Made by a program: the position numbers and the translations under genes. A stretch of 64,000 bases of DNA, taken from the NCBI RefSeq assembly GCF_037975245.1, contig NC_092569.1, positions 26,241,168-26,305,167 of the forward strand, read 5' to 3'. Below, piece by piece: positions 46,213-57,105 of the stretch; the first letter of the stretch is position 1, and the number at the start of each line of letters is the position of its first letter. A model generated the notes under the pieces. The model ran no database searches. It was given only the letters and a program-made list of their open reading frames with translations, and was not told where the DNA came from. Origin of the DNA: Apostichopus japonicus. Lineage: Eukaryota; Echinodermata; Holothuroidea; Aspidochirotida; Stichopodidae.

Positions 46213-46955
46213 ATGGTTGTCACGTCACCGCTGAATCGATCACAGTACAAGCAACACAACATCGTTCAACCGATCGCATCGCCGTACAATCGATCACATC
46301 ACATTACAGTCGACCACAAAACCATACAATCGATCACATCACAGTACAAGCAACACAGCATCGTTCAACCGATCACATCACCGAATAGTCGACCACAACA
46401 CCATACAATCGATCACATCACAGTACAAGCAACACAGCATCGTACAACCGATCACATCACCGAACAGTCGACCACAACACCATGCAATCGATCACATCAC
46501 AGTACTATCGATCACATCACATTACAGTCGACCACAAAACCATACAATCGATCACATCACAGTACAAGCAACACAGCATCGTTCAACCGATCACATCACC
46601 GAATAGTCGACCACAACACCATGCAATCGATCACATCACAGGACAGTCGATCACATCACAGTACAGTCGATCACATCACATTACAATCGACCACAACACC
46701 ATACAATCGATCACATCACAGTACAGTCGATCACATCACAGTACAGTCGATCACATCACATTACAATCGACCACAACACCATACAATCGACCACATCACA
46801 GTACAAGCAACACAGCATCGTACAACCGATCACATCACCGTACAGTCGACCACAACACCATACAATCGATCACATCACAGGACAGTCGATCACATATCCG
46901 TACAATCGATCACATATCCGTACAATCGATCACATAACCATACAATCGATCGCAT
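46213..46955. repeat. 20-bp minisatellite with 79-bp higher-order units
   Basis: About 37 units of 19-20 bp built on CGATCACATCACAGTACA(A/G) and CGACCACAACACCATACAAT. Sub-blocks of four units (20+19+20+20 = 79 bp) recur, e.g. 46331 and 46410. Several frames stay open through the array because the units lack stops; this gives a repetitive artefactual frame of 299 codons rather than a likely protein. Confidence 0.92.
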
Positions 46956-47568
46956 TGCCGTGTGTGTGTGTAGGTCTGCATATCCATGTTACTCTGTAAA
47001 TGAAATTTATTCCGCTTTAACTTTTCATATATTTTGTATGAAAAGCCCGTTCTGTTTTATGAGTGTATTTAAATATTATTATTATCATTTTTGTTATGAA
47101 AGGCCTATATAGTTGGAGCAATAAACCCAATGAACCGCGTTTGATTAATATGACATTTACTTACGGGGTTTTATTAATCATGAGTTTGTAAGGCTTATTA
47201 TATATTCTATTTGAAAATTGCATTTCTTTTTAATATCGTCTACCATGTTCAAAACGTGATATCTGTGCTATTATCACAGGGACGTAGCTAAGGCCTGATG
47301 ATTGGGGGGGTGTAGTGGCTGAAATTCCAACTGGATGGGTTTTGGAGTCAGAAAATTCCGACTGCTGCCTTGTACCCCCCCCCCCCCCGCACTCATCGTC
47401 AACGATACAGTCAGTGTCAGTCAAAAACCCCATCTTTCGCGACTGCACTTTTGTTCCGAACTTTTTTCAATACATTTGTACCTTATGGGGCAAAGTTTTT
47501 GCTTATGTTGATAGCACTTTTAAACTTCCGTAGATTAGCATTGAGTGTTTTAATTGTATACCATAGAG

Positions 47569-47596
47569 CAGGGAGTTGTTCTGGAACAACTCCCTG
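47569..47596. mobile_element. 28-bp palindromic micro-insertion with 7-bp target duplication
   Basis: The arm CAGGGAGTTGTTC, a TG spacer, and the exact inverted arm. CATAGAG is on both sides (47562-47568 and 47597-47603). It has the same 11-bp terminus as the palindrome at 22758. Confidence 0.78.
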
Positions 47597-47616
47597 CATA
47601 GAGACAAAGTATATCT

Positions 47617-48479
47617 CAACGTCGTAGCCAGGAATTTGGAAGGGGAAGCACTTTTTCGATTGATATGGGGGAGGGGTCTAAGGGGAGGGGGTGTCCCCCT
47701 CCCCTTTGAGATTTTTTGAACAATTGAAGGTCCTTAGATGCGATCTGGTGCAATTTGTTGCCAGTTTCATCATTATCATATGATATCATATTATCAGCAG
47801 ATTTTGTTTCCTGTTTGAATTCTTTTACATGTTCTTTTACATAATATATCAGAAAGACAAACATAGTGCTCTTTTACAATTTTTCCAGAAGGATGATTCT
47901 TGTTTATTGTCCAATGTCTGGACTTAAATACATTTGACGAATTAAATTGATGGACAATATAAACTTTCATATTTTGTAAGACAGCCAGATTTGCAGTGGC
48001 CTAAAAAAATATCGTTATCTCCGTGTATTAACAGTGTAATAATTATTTATAGGAAGTGCGTATCACGTACGATTGCTAGCTTAGCTTCATAACATGCTGT
48101 TCGTGCAACAACTTAGGACGAATCATAGAAAGGATGAGAACAAACGTTGTCGACGTTGTTGTGCATACGGTTCGTGACATTCCATCGAGTGAGGTTAGGT
48201 AGGCAATATGTATTTTATTACGCAGTGGCCAACTGTAGGTTTGAAATAGGCTATAGGCTAAATTTATCTAATTGCATCTGCCAAACTAAGTAAGCAGTTG
48301 AATCAGTAGGCCTGCATGTTATTACGATTATAATCGAGTTAACGGAGTTGACGAGTATTCAAGATCAAAAGAGCACTGACAAAATACCATGCTAAAAAAC
48401 AACAGTTTTTAAACATTTTTTCGACACTCAAAGGGGGGGGGGGGCAGTCGCTCCCCTGCTCCCCCTGGCTACGTCCCTG
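47617..48479. mobile_element. hAT-type element, 863 bp, nested in the element at 47277
   Basis: Left CAACGTCGTAGCCAGG and right CCCTGGCTACGTCCCTG. The flanking 8 bp, GTATATCT and ATATATCC, match at 6 of 8, the differences being transitions. Non-coding, with G/C tracts at both ends. Confidence 0.65.
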
Positions 48480-48754
48480 ATATATCCTGAACTTACTTTA
48501 AGCTAGCGAACAGGGTCGACCTACCCAATAGCAAAATTAATACATAAATTTTCCGAATTGAAGCTGGCGAACGTTGTATTTTTTTTTAGAGTATTCAAAA
48601 TCATACGAAGTTTTGTATGGTGGAGTATAAGGATCGCGAGATACAATTTCTCAATGTGACCAGGAAAACGTGGTAAATATGACTGATTAAAGGTCAATTT
48701 TGATCGAAAATTTTATGTCACTCACAAATTACAAGAAAATATGAAAATAAGAGT

Positions 48755-48855
48755 GCGACAGTCAGAAAAATTAGAGCGCGACAGTCGGAAATTCCGAATT
48801 GAAGCTGGTGACAGTCGGAAATTCCGACAGTCGGAAATTCCGACTGTCGCACTCA
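48755..48855. repeat. Local palindromic repeat cluster GTCGGAAATTCCGAC
   Basis: The palindromic word GTCGGAAATTCCGAC and GCGACAGTC variants occur several times in direct and inverted orientation. Confidence 0.75.
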
Positions 48856-48943
48856 AATTTTCCAAGTATCGTCATTTTTACCAAGATTGGGGGGGTGAGA
48901 CACACCCCCACACCCCCCCACTAGCGACGTCCCTGTATTATCA

Positions 48944-49448
48944 TAAGTAATTACCGCATCGCTGAGAATTAATATTCTCTTTATGATAACGAGAGCTTTT
49001 TCTTTCTGATTTTGAACAATGAGATGAGCCTATACAAAAAATTTTGATGTAGCTTTATGAGATATGAAAGACCACTGTTGTATATGTTCATGGATTTACA
49101 ACTATATGATATAGTATAAAGGAAGTAATATCCAAAGATTAATCACTAATTCGTACATTGACGTTGCGTCCATTTTAGTTCACGAGTTGGTACAAAAATC
49201 CAATATTTTGTAGATATTTATTCGTTATTGGATGACTTTCATGGTTACCAACGAAAAACCCATTGTGACATAAACCAGTAGAGTTTGAGAAAGGAGCTTT
49301 CACAAATATTTTCTTGTGGAGTTTAATGCTGTCAGAGCTCAGCCGTCGCATAATAACTGTTCAAATAATATATTTAAAAAATATCGTGCAAAAGTGCTCC
49401 TTTCCATAAATTTTAGCGCAATTTTCTGAATGACATAGCAATTTCCCC
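48944..49448. other. Stretch without a recognised gene
   Basis: No exon, RNA gene or element end recognised between two hAT elements. Confidence 0.4.
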
Positions 49449-49743
49449 CAGTGGCGTACTAAGCGGGTAGGGGTGGGGGGCCGCCCGGATTTCCGTCAGG
49501 GAGGTGCCATGCTACAGCCCCCATGCCCCCCCCCCCCAAATTCATTACTGTTTTTGTAAATCATTGTGTAATCAGTTCAAGGCTTTGCCAAAGATAGCAT
49601 CATTTTGCATTTAAGTCACCTTACATTAAACACAATTTTCTCAAAGGGGAGGGGGAAGCCTTAGACCCCCAGGCCGGCATTCCCGGCACGGGGTGACAAG
49701 GAAGAATTCGCCACGGGTGTCAGCTATTCTAGGTACGCCACTG
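49449..49743. mobile_element. hAT-type MITE, 295 bp
   Basis: Left CAGTGGCGTACTAAG and right CTAGGTACGCCACTG. The flanks resemble each other (ATTTCCCC versus ATTTACCA after a one-base shift) but not cleanly. Confidence 0.6.
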
Positions 49744-49757
49744 GATTTACCATATTG

Positions 49758-49797
<40 letters not shown>
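49758..49797. repeat. (TA)n microsatellite
   Basis: Alternating TA on the left of the large hairpin. Confidence 0.95.
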
Positions 49798-49799
<2 letters not shown>

Positions 49800-49829
49800 T
49801 AACGAAAATCCACGTTTACTCCAAAAGAA

Positions 49830-49989
49830 AATATTATTAGAGAAAACCAGAGAAATAAGATATGACTCATAATTGACAAATAAGGAGTAAGTTTTAGGAA
49901 ATATATTGAAAAAAAACTTACTCCTTATTTGTCAATTATGAGTCAATTATGTCAATTATGAGTCATATCTTATTTCTCTGGTTTTCTCT

Positions 49990-49994
<5 letters not shown>
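49830..49994. repeat. Large hairpin (inverted repeat), arms about 60 bp, between two (TA)n tracts
   Basis: The left arm ATTATTAGAGAAAACCAGAG...AAGGAGTAAGTTTT is inverted in the right arm. The right arm carries one extra 20-bp duplication (ATTATGTCAATTATGAGTCA). The loop is about 20 bp. Confidence 0.9.

Positions 49995-50052
<58 letters not shown>
49995..50052. repeat. (TA)n microsatellite
   Basis: Alternating TA on the right of the hairpin. Confidence 0.95.
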
Positions 50053-50055
<3 letters not shown>

Positions 50056-50765
50056 TCTTTTCTTGTTCCTTTATACTCTGTTGGCTATGCCTTGTCGTAT
50101 TCCTATTCATTGGAGTCAAAGGTTACCGACCTACAACAGGCTCATTTTTTTCCGTTGGCACCATGGATGTACACGTAATCATGCAAGGTTTAACGGCCAT
50201 GGCACCATTTCTTTTCTATTTACCCGTTGTGATACATCTGGTATCAATGGAGGCGTTAACGTTGGTCAAGACGATAATGAATTGAGGACCAGAGTGGGGG
50301 AGGGGAGGGGTGACTGACCGGTCGGCCAATCGGAGATGGGCACAGAGCAATGGGGTTGGGGTGGGGGAGGTTATTAGCCGCCAAATCATATCCGATATTC
50401 AGCAAGTGTAGTACAATATTTATTCCATAGTTCTACCTACGCGCGTTTTTATCACTTAGAGAGTAAAGGAAAGAAATAAAACGTCTACAAATATATATTT
50501 TTTAGCTTCACTCCCATTCAAGCAGGTTTGGTTATATTTAAGGATGAATTTAGTCTTAATACATCATATTGACTGTCCAAGAAATAGGAATGAGTTGAGT
50601 GTCGGTAATGTTTCTGTATATAGTCTGGTTTGCGAGATATTAATCTTTAAAGTATGCTCAAGTCCTGGAATGCTCCTTTAAGGATAAGTCGATGATGACG
50701 TCAGTTACTCAGTGTAGGCCTGAATGTTAATCCATTGTTTAACAAGAGAACAACATGCACTATGT

Positions 50766-51080
50766 TTCCTTGCTTAGTAGAATATTAAAGTGTTGTAATA
50801 CATGTACCATTTACTAACCAACAACTGTATTCCATGTTTGGGTACAATCCGATTTAAGGTTGTGGAGTTATTGGAATTTCAATATTTTGGCCTATCTCCA
50901 AACAAGAGCTCAAAGGGCACAATAGTTCCTTGCTTAATGGAAATATTAAAGCGTTGTATGTCCTCACCCAATATCATCATATTTATGCCCACATGTACCA
51001 GATATTATAACCAACAACTGTATTCCATGTTTGGATACAATCTGATTTAAGTTTTTGGCTTTATTGGAATTTGAAAATTT
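50766..51080 (+). repeat. Imperfect tandem duplication, about 165-190 bp unit
   Basis: CCTTGCTTA(G/A)T followed by CCAACAACTGTATTCCATGT and a TTATTGGAATTT block occurs twice in succession. Confidence 0.7.
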
Positions 51081-51320
51081 TGTCCCCTCCCAAATACTTT
51101 GGCCCAATAAAATTTGCTTCTAAATGGCCCCAAAAATATTTGGCCCAAATAATGTGGCTAAAAGATATAATTGACCCCTCCCCCCAATATTGAATCCCAA
51201 AAACTGTGGACCCCAAAATATTGGGCCCCACAAATTCGTGCCGGAATGCATTGAGGTGTAAATTAAACATTTGGGCCCACTCAGCCCAAATATGGGCTCA
51301 GGAGTTTTTGGGGCCCAGAT
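51060..51320. repeat. Degenerate TTGGCCCAAA/CCCCAAAA repeat patch
   Basis: Short related words (TTGGCCCAA, GGCCCCAAA, CCCCAAAATATTGG) recur in both orientations. It looks like an old, decayed simple repeat. Confidence 0.5.
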
Positions 51321-51329
51321 GGCCTGCAT

Positions 51330-52129
51330 GTACCAACTATTAACCAAAAAGGTCTCAAGTTATTACAATGTAACTTTTTTACGTTTGACCCCATAACCTC
51401 ATTAATATTCATAAGGTCAGTGCTAAAAACGATAGGGCACACCTCACTATAATACATACACATAAATCCAACACTCCGTTGTTGAGTTATCGTGAATCAA
51501 AGCAAGTGTCTCAGACGTAACTACACACACGCTAACCCGACTGCATAGGTTCCTTTGCTTCCAGCAAGAAACCAAACTGGCAATAACTCAACCAAAATAT
51601 TGTTCATGTAAACTTATTATAAACGGCAGAGCACCATTGGTCGACATTCAACACTATTTGTCACTGATAAACTGTTAATGTTAATGTGAACAAATATTTC
51701 AGGCTATAGGTCTTGTTTTCCTATTGAGTTTTGTGTTGCATCTGAGAAACTGAACCAATGATAGTGTGTTAAACTAAGTAGTCCAGCCGCTTTAATTGAT
51801 AGGCCTCGGATGTACTGAGGGTTGTTTCTCAAATATTAAAAGTTGTAACGAAGTACATCCTGGGGTGATAACAGAGTTGTTTAGCGGTCTATATACCAAA
51901 ATTAATGTGGTGCTCTCAGCCAACCTTCAAGTTCTTTTCTGATGTTCACGCCATTGAATATTATAGTCTCTTCATAATGATCTCGTTAATGACTGTAAAA
52001 ATGATAGTTGGAAAATATTGAATCAGTAGGCCTTATACATTTACGATAAAGTTGTATTCAGAACTTGGGATTAATCTAGTCACTTTGTCCTGGGAGAGGA
52101 TGTGAGGAGGGGGGGGGGGGTGTGGTATG
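51330..52129. other. Stretch without a recognised gene
   Basis: Nothing recognised apart from a G-tract at 52109-52119. Confidence 0.4.
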
Positions 52130-52131
52130 GG

Positions 52132-52200
52132 CAGTGGCGTAACTAGGTCAGTGCAGCTGGTGTGCCAGGGCCCTGTGGTGCGTATGACCGATAACAGCCT
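52132..52200 (+). mobile_element. Solitary hAT-like left end
   Basis: CAGTGGCGTAACTAGG matches the family's terminus, but no inverted partner was found downstream. Likely a truncated copy. Confidence 0.45.
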
Positions 52201-52929
52201 GAAGATAAGTGTTTAAAATCAGAGTATTTATCAGTTTTCTTAAATAATGTTCAGTTCGTTAAGTTCTCTCACGATAACCATTAAATTGGGAATCAAACCA
52301 AAACCTGTCCTCAACAGGGAAAGCCTGATAGTGCCATATCTAGATGTCAAGAGGTGACAAGTTTAGAAAGTTCTCAGCCAAAACCCAAACATGACTGGGC
52401 TTAGTTGAACGCAGACTCTCCTCTGTGGGCCCATTTCTATTGCTGCACCAAGGGTAGACTGCTCCATGCAGCACCACTGGTGGGACTGGGTCAGAGAGTT
52501 GGGGGGGGGGGAGAGAGAGGGGGGGATTGGTTGCATATCAGTTATTTATTTCTGGCTATGCTTCTGGTCGAGTTGGCATAATACAGAGTTGTAATGAGAC
52601 ACCTCATCCTAAGTACAAGCAATAATCAGTGATTTCCCTGGCACCAGTTTAATCATTGACTCAAGTCACTGTGTTATTTCTATGGGGGAAATTGTTTTAC
52701 AATCTTCTTGGATTCGCTAACTACCTGACATTTTAGTGACTTGAGTGTTGCTTTTGCCATGCTGGCGCTAATGACAGTAGGTCATGGGCCAGTCTGCCCC
52801 TGATGATGACTCCCGGAAATGGATGGAACGAGTGACCAAAGAACATGGACAGAATTAGTGTTGATAATTATAACGCTATGTTTATTCGATGAATCTTGCA
52901 CTAAGTAGCAAATAAATAAATACATAAAT

Positions 52930-52960
52930 ACATATATATGTATATATATATATATATATA
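52930..52960. repeat. (TA)n microsatellite
   Basis: Alternating TA adjoining the SINE tail. Confidence 0.9.
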
Positions 52961-53129
52961 TGAAAATCGTAATGAGTTGGAAAATCAAGAACAGTGAAAA
53001 AACTTCCAGCCTCCACCGGGATTCGAACCCGGGCCTCCCGCTTTGTACGCGGACACCCTAACCAACTAGGCCATGAACGTTGATTGTATGTCCAGAGGTT
53101 CTAAACCGGTAAGGAAGGTCGTAATTCCA

Positions 53130-53133
<4 letters not shown>
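52961..53133 (-). mobile_element. tRNA-derived SINE with intact Pol III boxes
   Basis: On the minus strand, the tRNA-like head (53008-53080) has an exact A box TGGCCTAGTTGG (53062-53073) and B box GGTTCGAATCC (53019-53029). D, anticodon and T stems are formable, with anticodon loop GTACAAA. The acceptor stem has two mismatches and a wobble pair. The same sequence with neighbouring non-tRNA blocks recurs at 42.5 kb, so this is a SINE rather than a tRNA gene. It is bordered by (TA)n on both sides. Confidence 0.75.
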
Positions 53134-53168
<35 letters not shown>

Positions 53169-53180
53169 TAAATATATATA
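53134..53180. repeat. (TA)n microsatellite
   Basis: Alternating TA with AAATATAAA interruptions beyond the SINE. Confidence 0.9.
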
Positions 53181-55366
53181 TCCAGTAAGGATTATAATAT
53201 CTTAAATGAAAAAAATGCTGCACAGTGAAGATATATATGCTGCAGATGTGACCATTAAACCAACAATGAAACAATACGGCAAATTCTCATTCTAAACAAA
53301 CAAATATATTATCACTAGTCTTATTAGGCCGTGGGCCGAAGTAGGAAAAGTGATCTAAAAATTAACTTTCGTTGCAAAGTCACGGGGTCTACATGAAACC
53401 CATTACATTTTATTAGCAATATGTATTATTTTCCAAAATCAGTTGTTCCCAAGTGTCAATGTTGCACATTAATGTTTTTTAGGCCAAAATGGCGGCAATT
53501 TCCCCATACATATCCTGCACAAAATAGAATAGACCACAAATACCATAAAATTGATCAGAAGGAGAATCTACCTTCATGCTGAGGTTCCACCGGCTATTTT
53601 GAACATATGTGAATGATAATTTGTTTAGTGGGGGGAGGGGGGTCTACTAAAAGGTCACAAAGCACTAAAAACCGAAATAGAGGGCGCTGTCCATTTCAGT
53701 ATATGGGAGCATTGCATATTGCTATGCAAAAAATTATAATTAAAATTACTTCGCGATGCTTTTCATTGTAATTACATGGAAAATCTGTCTTATTTTGATC
53801 ATGTGCCTAACATCATTCTCCCTAGCCCAATTCTTTGCACTGCAATTCCCATACCTGTTTGGTAGCTGGACATGGATATATTAAATGGTGATTACAATCC
53901 TACCCCTCTCCAAATTTTCAGAGATTGAAGCCTCTCTTGAATTGAAAATATTGAGGCAAAGTTAAGGGATTGGGAAGGTATGGGGAAGGGTGAGGTGGTG
54001 TAAGGAGGGGATATGTATGAATCTAGTTTATAAATGAGGAAAGCATATGGGAGTGAGGCTCCAATGTAAACCATTAAGTGTTATGTAAAGAAGGCGAGAA
54101 AGGTGTGTTAGTTTCAGTTCTGAATTATATTATTATTGCAAAAGATATTTTTTCATAATTTTTTTTGAAGCATTTCTTTTTTACACTTACTTTATAAAGG
54201 GCCAAAACATTATGAATAAAGAAGTGTAACTAAAAACAAGCATTTAGCATATTTGGTCAACAGCATATATGAACAGTGACAGTATTCTAGTTATTGTTAC
54301 ACTTTTTGAACAAGACATTCAACATGCACTGAGTGAGGACATTATGTGGTACAATGATATTACATTAATATAACCATTCAGAGAGTCAACTGAGTTGGAG
54401 ATTCCTTGGAAAACAAAATTTTCAAAGCTCACACCACTTTTGACCAAAAGAGATGTAGTTGGTGTGCCTACATGCAAGTTTGAAAATGTACTTAAAATAT
54501 TATATGTACAATCCAAGACATCACAGGCACACACCATCACCAGTGCATAAATTCCTACTTACAAATATTGTTAAACTGAAGTAACAATTGAAAACATTTA
54601 CTATATCTAATAGCTACAGTATGTATACATTTTCATAGAACAGGACCTGTAACTGTAGCCGTCAAAAATTAGGACCGAGTCTTCTACGGAAGGTTGCTCT
54701 TTATTTATTCATCTGGTTTTCTTTGTTTACCTTCATGAAAACTACAAATAAAAATAATAATTATACAAACAACTACAATATGCACATTCTATCGAATACA
54801 TATACAATAACAAGTGAATATATCATCTATGGTAGTAAGGCTACTCCATTCAGTGATATAGTCCCATCAAAACTGTCGCTAAGTTCTTACGAAAAGAATA
54901 TTTACTATCTCTGTAATTGATGGATATACATATTACAATTGGACAGGAAGAAGCCTTTAGGTCCAGGGTAAACTTACATCTAAACCATAACATAAAATAA
55001 CGTACCTCTTTGGACTCTTTACAAATGTCGGCTCAGTTAAGCACTCTGATAGGTGTGGCAAAGATAAATTGTGTCTTAAAAACATGCATGGTCGGCCTAT
55101 ATGTACAAGGCTGTGCACCCTCTCTCAAAAAATGCCGAGTGAGAGACATCTCGGCCTCGTACACAAAACAATTTAAAGTAACCATTGTGCGGTACTTTAA
55201 TGTGACGAATTCCACATCTGGGAATATTTGCCATGCAGGACAGCACAGGATTGCTGCCGAGCTCACAAATTATGAATACGAACATGTTTAAATAACAATG
55301 AATAGATTTTACGTATAGAAATTGTGAATCAACTGTTACAGGACCTATGAAGTACATTGTACATTT
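53181..55366. other. Stretch without a confirmed gene, downstream of the orphan gene
   Basis: A good minus-strand donor (AAAGAG|GTACGT, about 55005) suggests one more exon at about 55006-55110, but its acceptor and frame could not be fixed. The rest shows nothing recognisable. Confidence 0.35.
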
Positions 55367-55539
55367 TCATGAAAATTTGCAGGAATTTACACATGGCAAC
55401 TTTCCATCATGTCGTCTCTCATGCAGAAATGCAAATTTGAAGGTCTTGAATAATATAACTACTGGAGACAGAATGTGGCAACTGTGTAGTGTGTGGACTG
55501 ATCTCAGCAGCTTTGGGGCAGGTCCTTGATCCATTGATT
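55367..55539 (-). CDS. Orphan gene, exon 5 (3'-most identified)
   Basis: After a GCTCTGTCAACAG acceptor the frame continues in the phase required by exon 4 (one base carried over) and stays open for 57 codons (starting E-SMDQGPAPKLLRSVH) to TGA. Alternatively an internal donor could be used and the gene continue further. No domain recognised. Confidence 0.55.
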
Positions 55540-55932
55540 CTGTTGACAGAGCAGATGAAGATTTATTTAATATGTATTTGTGATACACAAATGGGCTTCT
55601 TTACTTCACCTCAAGTAATTTAAAGTTGCTTTCAATCACTTTAATGTTGCATAGCTGATAGATAGTTTAAAAAGAGATATGCAACATTGCAATAAATGTC
55701 CACATTAATAAAAACAGTGACTGATAAAGCTCAAATAAAATATGCTTATTAACTTATGCTGCATACCATGAGTTTTGCAAAATTGATTATTCTACATTAA
55801 TTTTTTACTTTACACTTCAATTATATCCTCCCTCCTCCTCCCTCCCTTATTTACTTTTAAACAGAACATGGACCTGAATTTCCATTGAAATACATTTAAT
55901 AAGCAAGACAGTATGCATGTCTGTTTACTTAC

Positions 55933-55981
55933 CGACCATGTTGTCGTTTTTTTCAATGATATGTTCACACATGGAACGGGA
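55933..55981 (-). CDS. Orphan gene, exon 4
   Basis: SRSMCEHIIEKNDNMV between a GCTTGAAG acceptor and a GGTCG|GTAAGT donor. Phase 0 in, phase 1 out, compatible with both neighbours. Confidence 0.6.
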
Positions 55982-56111
55982 CTTCAAGCAGTTAAGTATG
56001 TTAAAAGAGCAATGTTTTGCATCATTACAGTATCATATGTATTTGTATAGGCCTATATTCCAACACGTACATATTTGCACTCTATTTGAAGGCAACAGAC
56101 AGAAATCTTAC

Positions 56112-56174
56112 CTGATTGATCATTGTGTGTGAAGTCTCCAAAATCTGTGCAGTATCAGTTTTAGCTGGTAAATC
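56112..56174 (-). CDS. Orphan gene, exon 3
   Basis: 21 codons, DLPAKTDTAQILETSHTMIN and Q, between TCTTGCAGAG and a CAATCAG|GTAAGA donor. Using the second AG of a tandem acceptor keeps the frame open. Phase 0 at both ends. Confidence 0.65.
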
Positions 56175-56430
56175 CTCTGCAAGACAGAAAATAAAGAAAG
56201 AGATTTCAACAACAGTTTTGTTTAATTGAGCCTAGGATGACGATCATATATTTACTTGTGATTATGATTTACTTCAAGGCCTGTATTTAAGAGACGGGTT
56301 GTAACTGTTCAGTTGGTTTAACTCGCATTAGTTCAAAAAATATATAAACAAGGCATCTTCAACAAGAAATACAGCATATTTGAAAGACCATACCAAGGGG
56401 AAAAAACTTTGAACTTATTGCAAGTTTTAC

Positions 56431-56528
56431 CTGATCCAGCAACCCTCTTCGTTCCCGTGACAAATTGTACACAGAACGTACATCTAGCCAACCTTTTGTT
56501 TCAGCATAGACTGGTCTATTGAATAACA
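56431..56528 (-). CDS. Orphan gene, exon 2
   Basis: After an ACTAAACCAG acceptor, two bases complete a valine codon from exon 1, then LFNRPVYAETKGWLDVRSVY and NLSRERRGLLDQ, ending at CAG|GTAAAA in phase 0. Confidence 0.65.
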
Positions 56529-56707
56529 CTGGTTTAGTCAACGTTAGAACTTAGCTAGAGCTGTGTACATTTTTTACCGCGTAGGCCTAGGCTAGTTGAG
56601 AACGACTGTGGTTAATGTAACTGTACGAACTCGAATGACACAGTTTCCAGTCGAATAGAGCATTCATTTTCAATGTAATGTTTCAAGAATACTTAAATAC
56701 AACTCAC

Positions 56708-57023
56708 CAACTGATTGTGTAAGTTTAGATATAGCCCTGGAGATTTTGGAAAAGTCGGTAAACTTCATATAACATTGCCGATGATACCCGCACGTTGTTG
56801 TGTCCAACGTCAAGTTGAGTTCTGCATTGTCAGACAAAATAGTATTGGCAATATCCCCTAATTCTCCACCTAAAGCCTTCCATTCCTTAGCACATCTGAT
56901 TACTCAAGCTTTGGAGACATTGGTAAATGCAGTCATTTTCCCTGAGGCTGTCTTTGAAACATGGATAATGCATTATAATTTCATTTTCGTTCGGCAGGCC
57001 GCCTTATCACTAGTTGACGCCAT
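56708..57023 (-). pseudogene. Orphan gene, exon 1, with two in-frame stops
   Basis: From an ATG at 57023 a single frame runs to a GTTG|GTGAGT donor (phase 1): MASTSDKAACRTKMKL, stop TAA, CIIHVSKTASGKM, stop TGA (about 56875), VIRCAKEWKALGGELGDIA, ending CGYHRQCYMKFTDFSKISRA. The C-I-I-H start and GYHR-CY--FTD---I-RA pattern resemble an uncharacterised protein family I associate with marine invertebrates, often near mobile genes; no function is known to me. Exons 2-5 follow with consistent phases, so the gene structure is real. The two stops imply a pseudogene, an upstream alternative start or splice (an acceptor-like AATCAG lies after the TGA), or assembly errors. A CCAAT-type box lies about 60 bp upstream of the ATG. 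Confidence 0.6.
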
Positions 57024-57074
57024 GTTCAAATGTTGCCAGATGTTAAAAAGTATTGCGCAATCCTGTAGACGCGA

Positions 57075-57105
57075 TTGTGATTGGTTACTCGTGACATCAT
57101 ACGCT
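57075..57105 (-). promoter_or_regulatory. CCAAT-box and CRE-like patch upstream of the orphan gene
   Basis: On the minus strand GATGTCACGAGTAACCAATC provides a TGACATCA-like CRE variant and a CCAAT box about 60 bp before the first ATG (57023). Position and orientation suit a core promoter; no TATA box is obvious. Confidence 0.4.

Larger units (their letters stand above)
47277..48935. mobile_element. hAT-type element, 1.66 kb, host of a nested hAT
   Basis: The left end CAGGGACGTAGCTAAGG and the right end CTAGCGACGTCCCTG are flanked by perfect TATTATCA duplications (47269-47276 and 48936-48943). No transposase. It contains the 28-bp palindrome at 47569, a nested hAT at 47617-48479 and a local GTCGGAAATTCCGAC repeat cluster at 48755-48855. 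Confidence 0.85.

Noticed and set aside
46213-47112. Protein-coding gene of 299 codons
   Set aside because: The frame is produced by a stop-free minisatellite; other frames are open too and the sequence is low-complexity.
53008-53080. tRNA gene on the minus strand
   Set aside because: A and B boxes are perfect, but the acceptor stem has mismatches and the same sequence with non-tRNA flanks recurs at 42.5 kb, so it is a SINE head.
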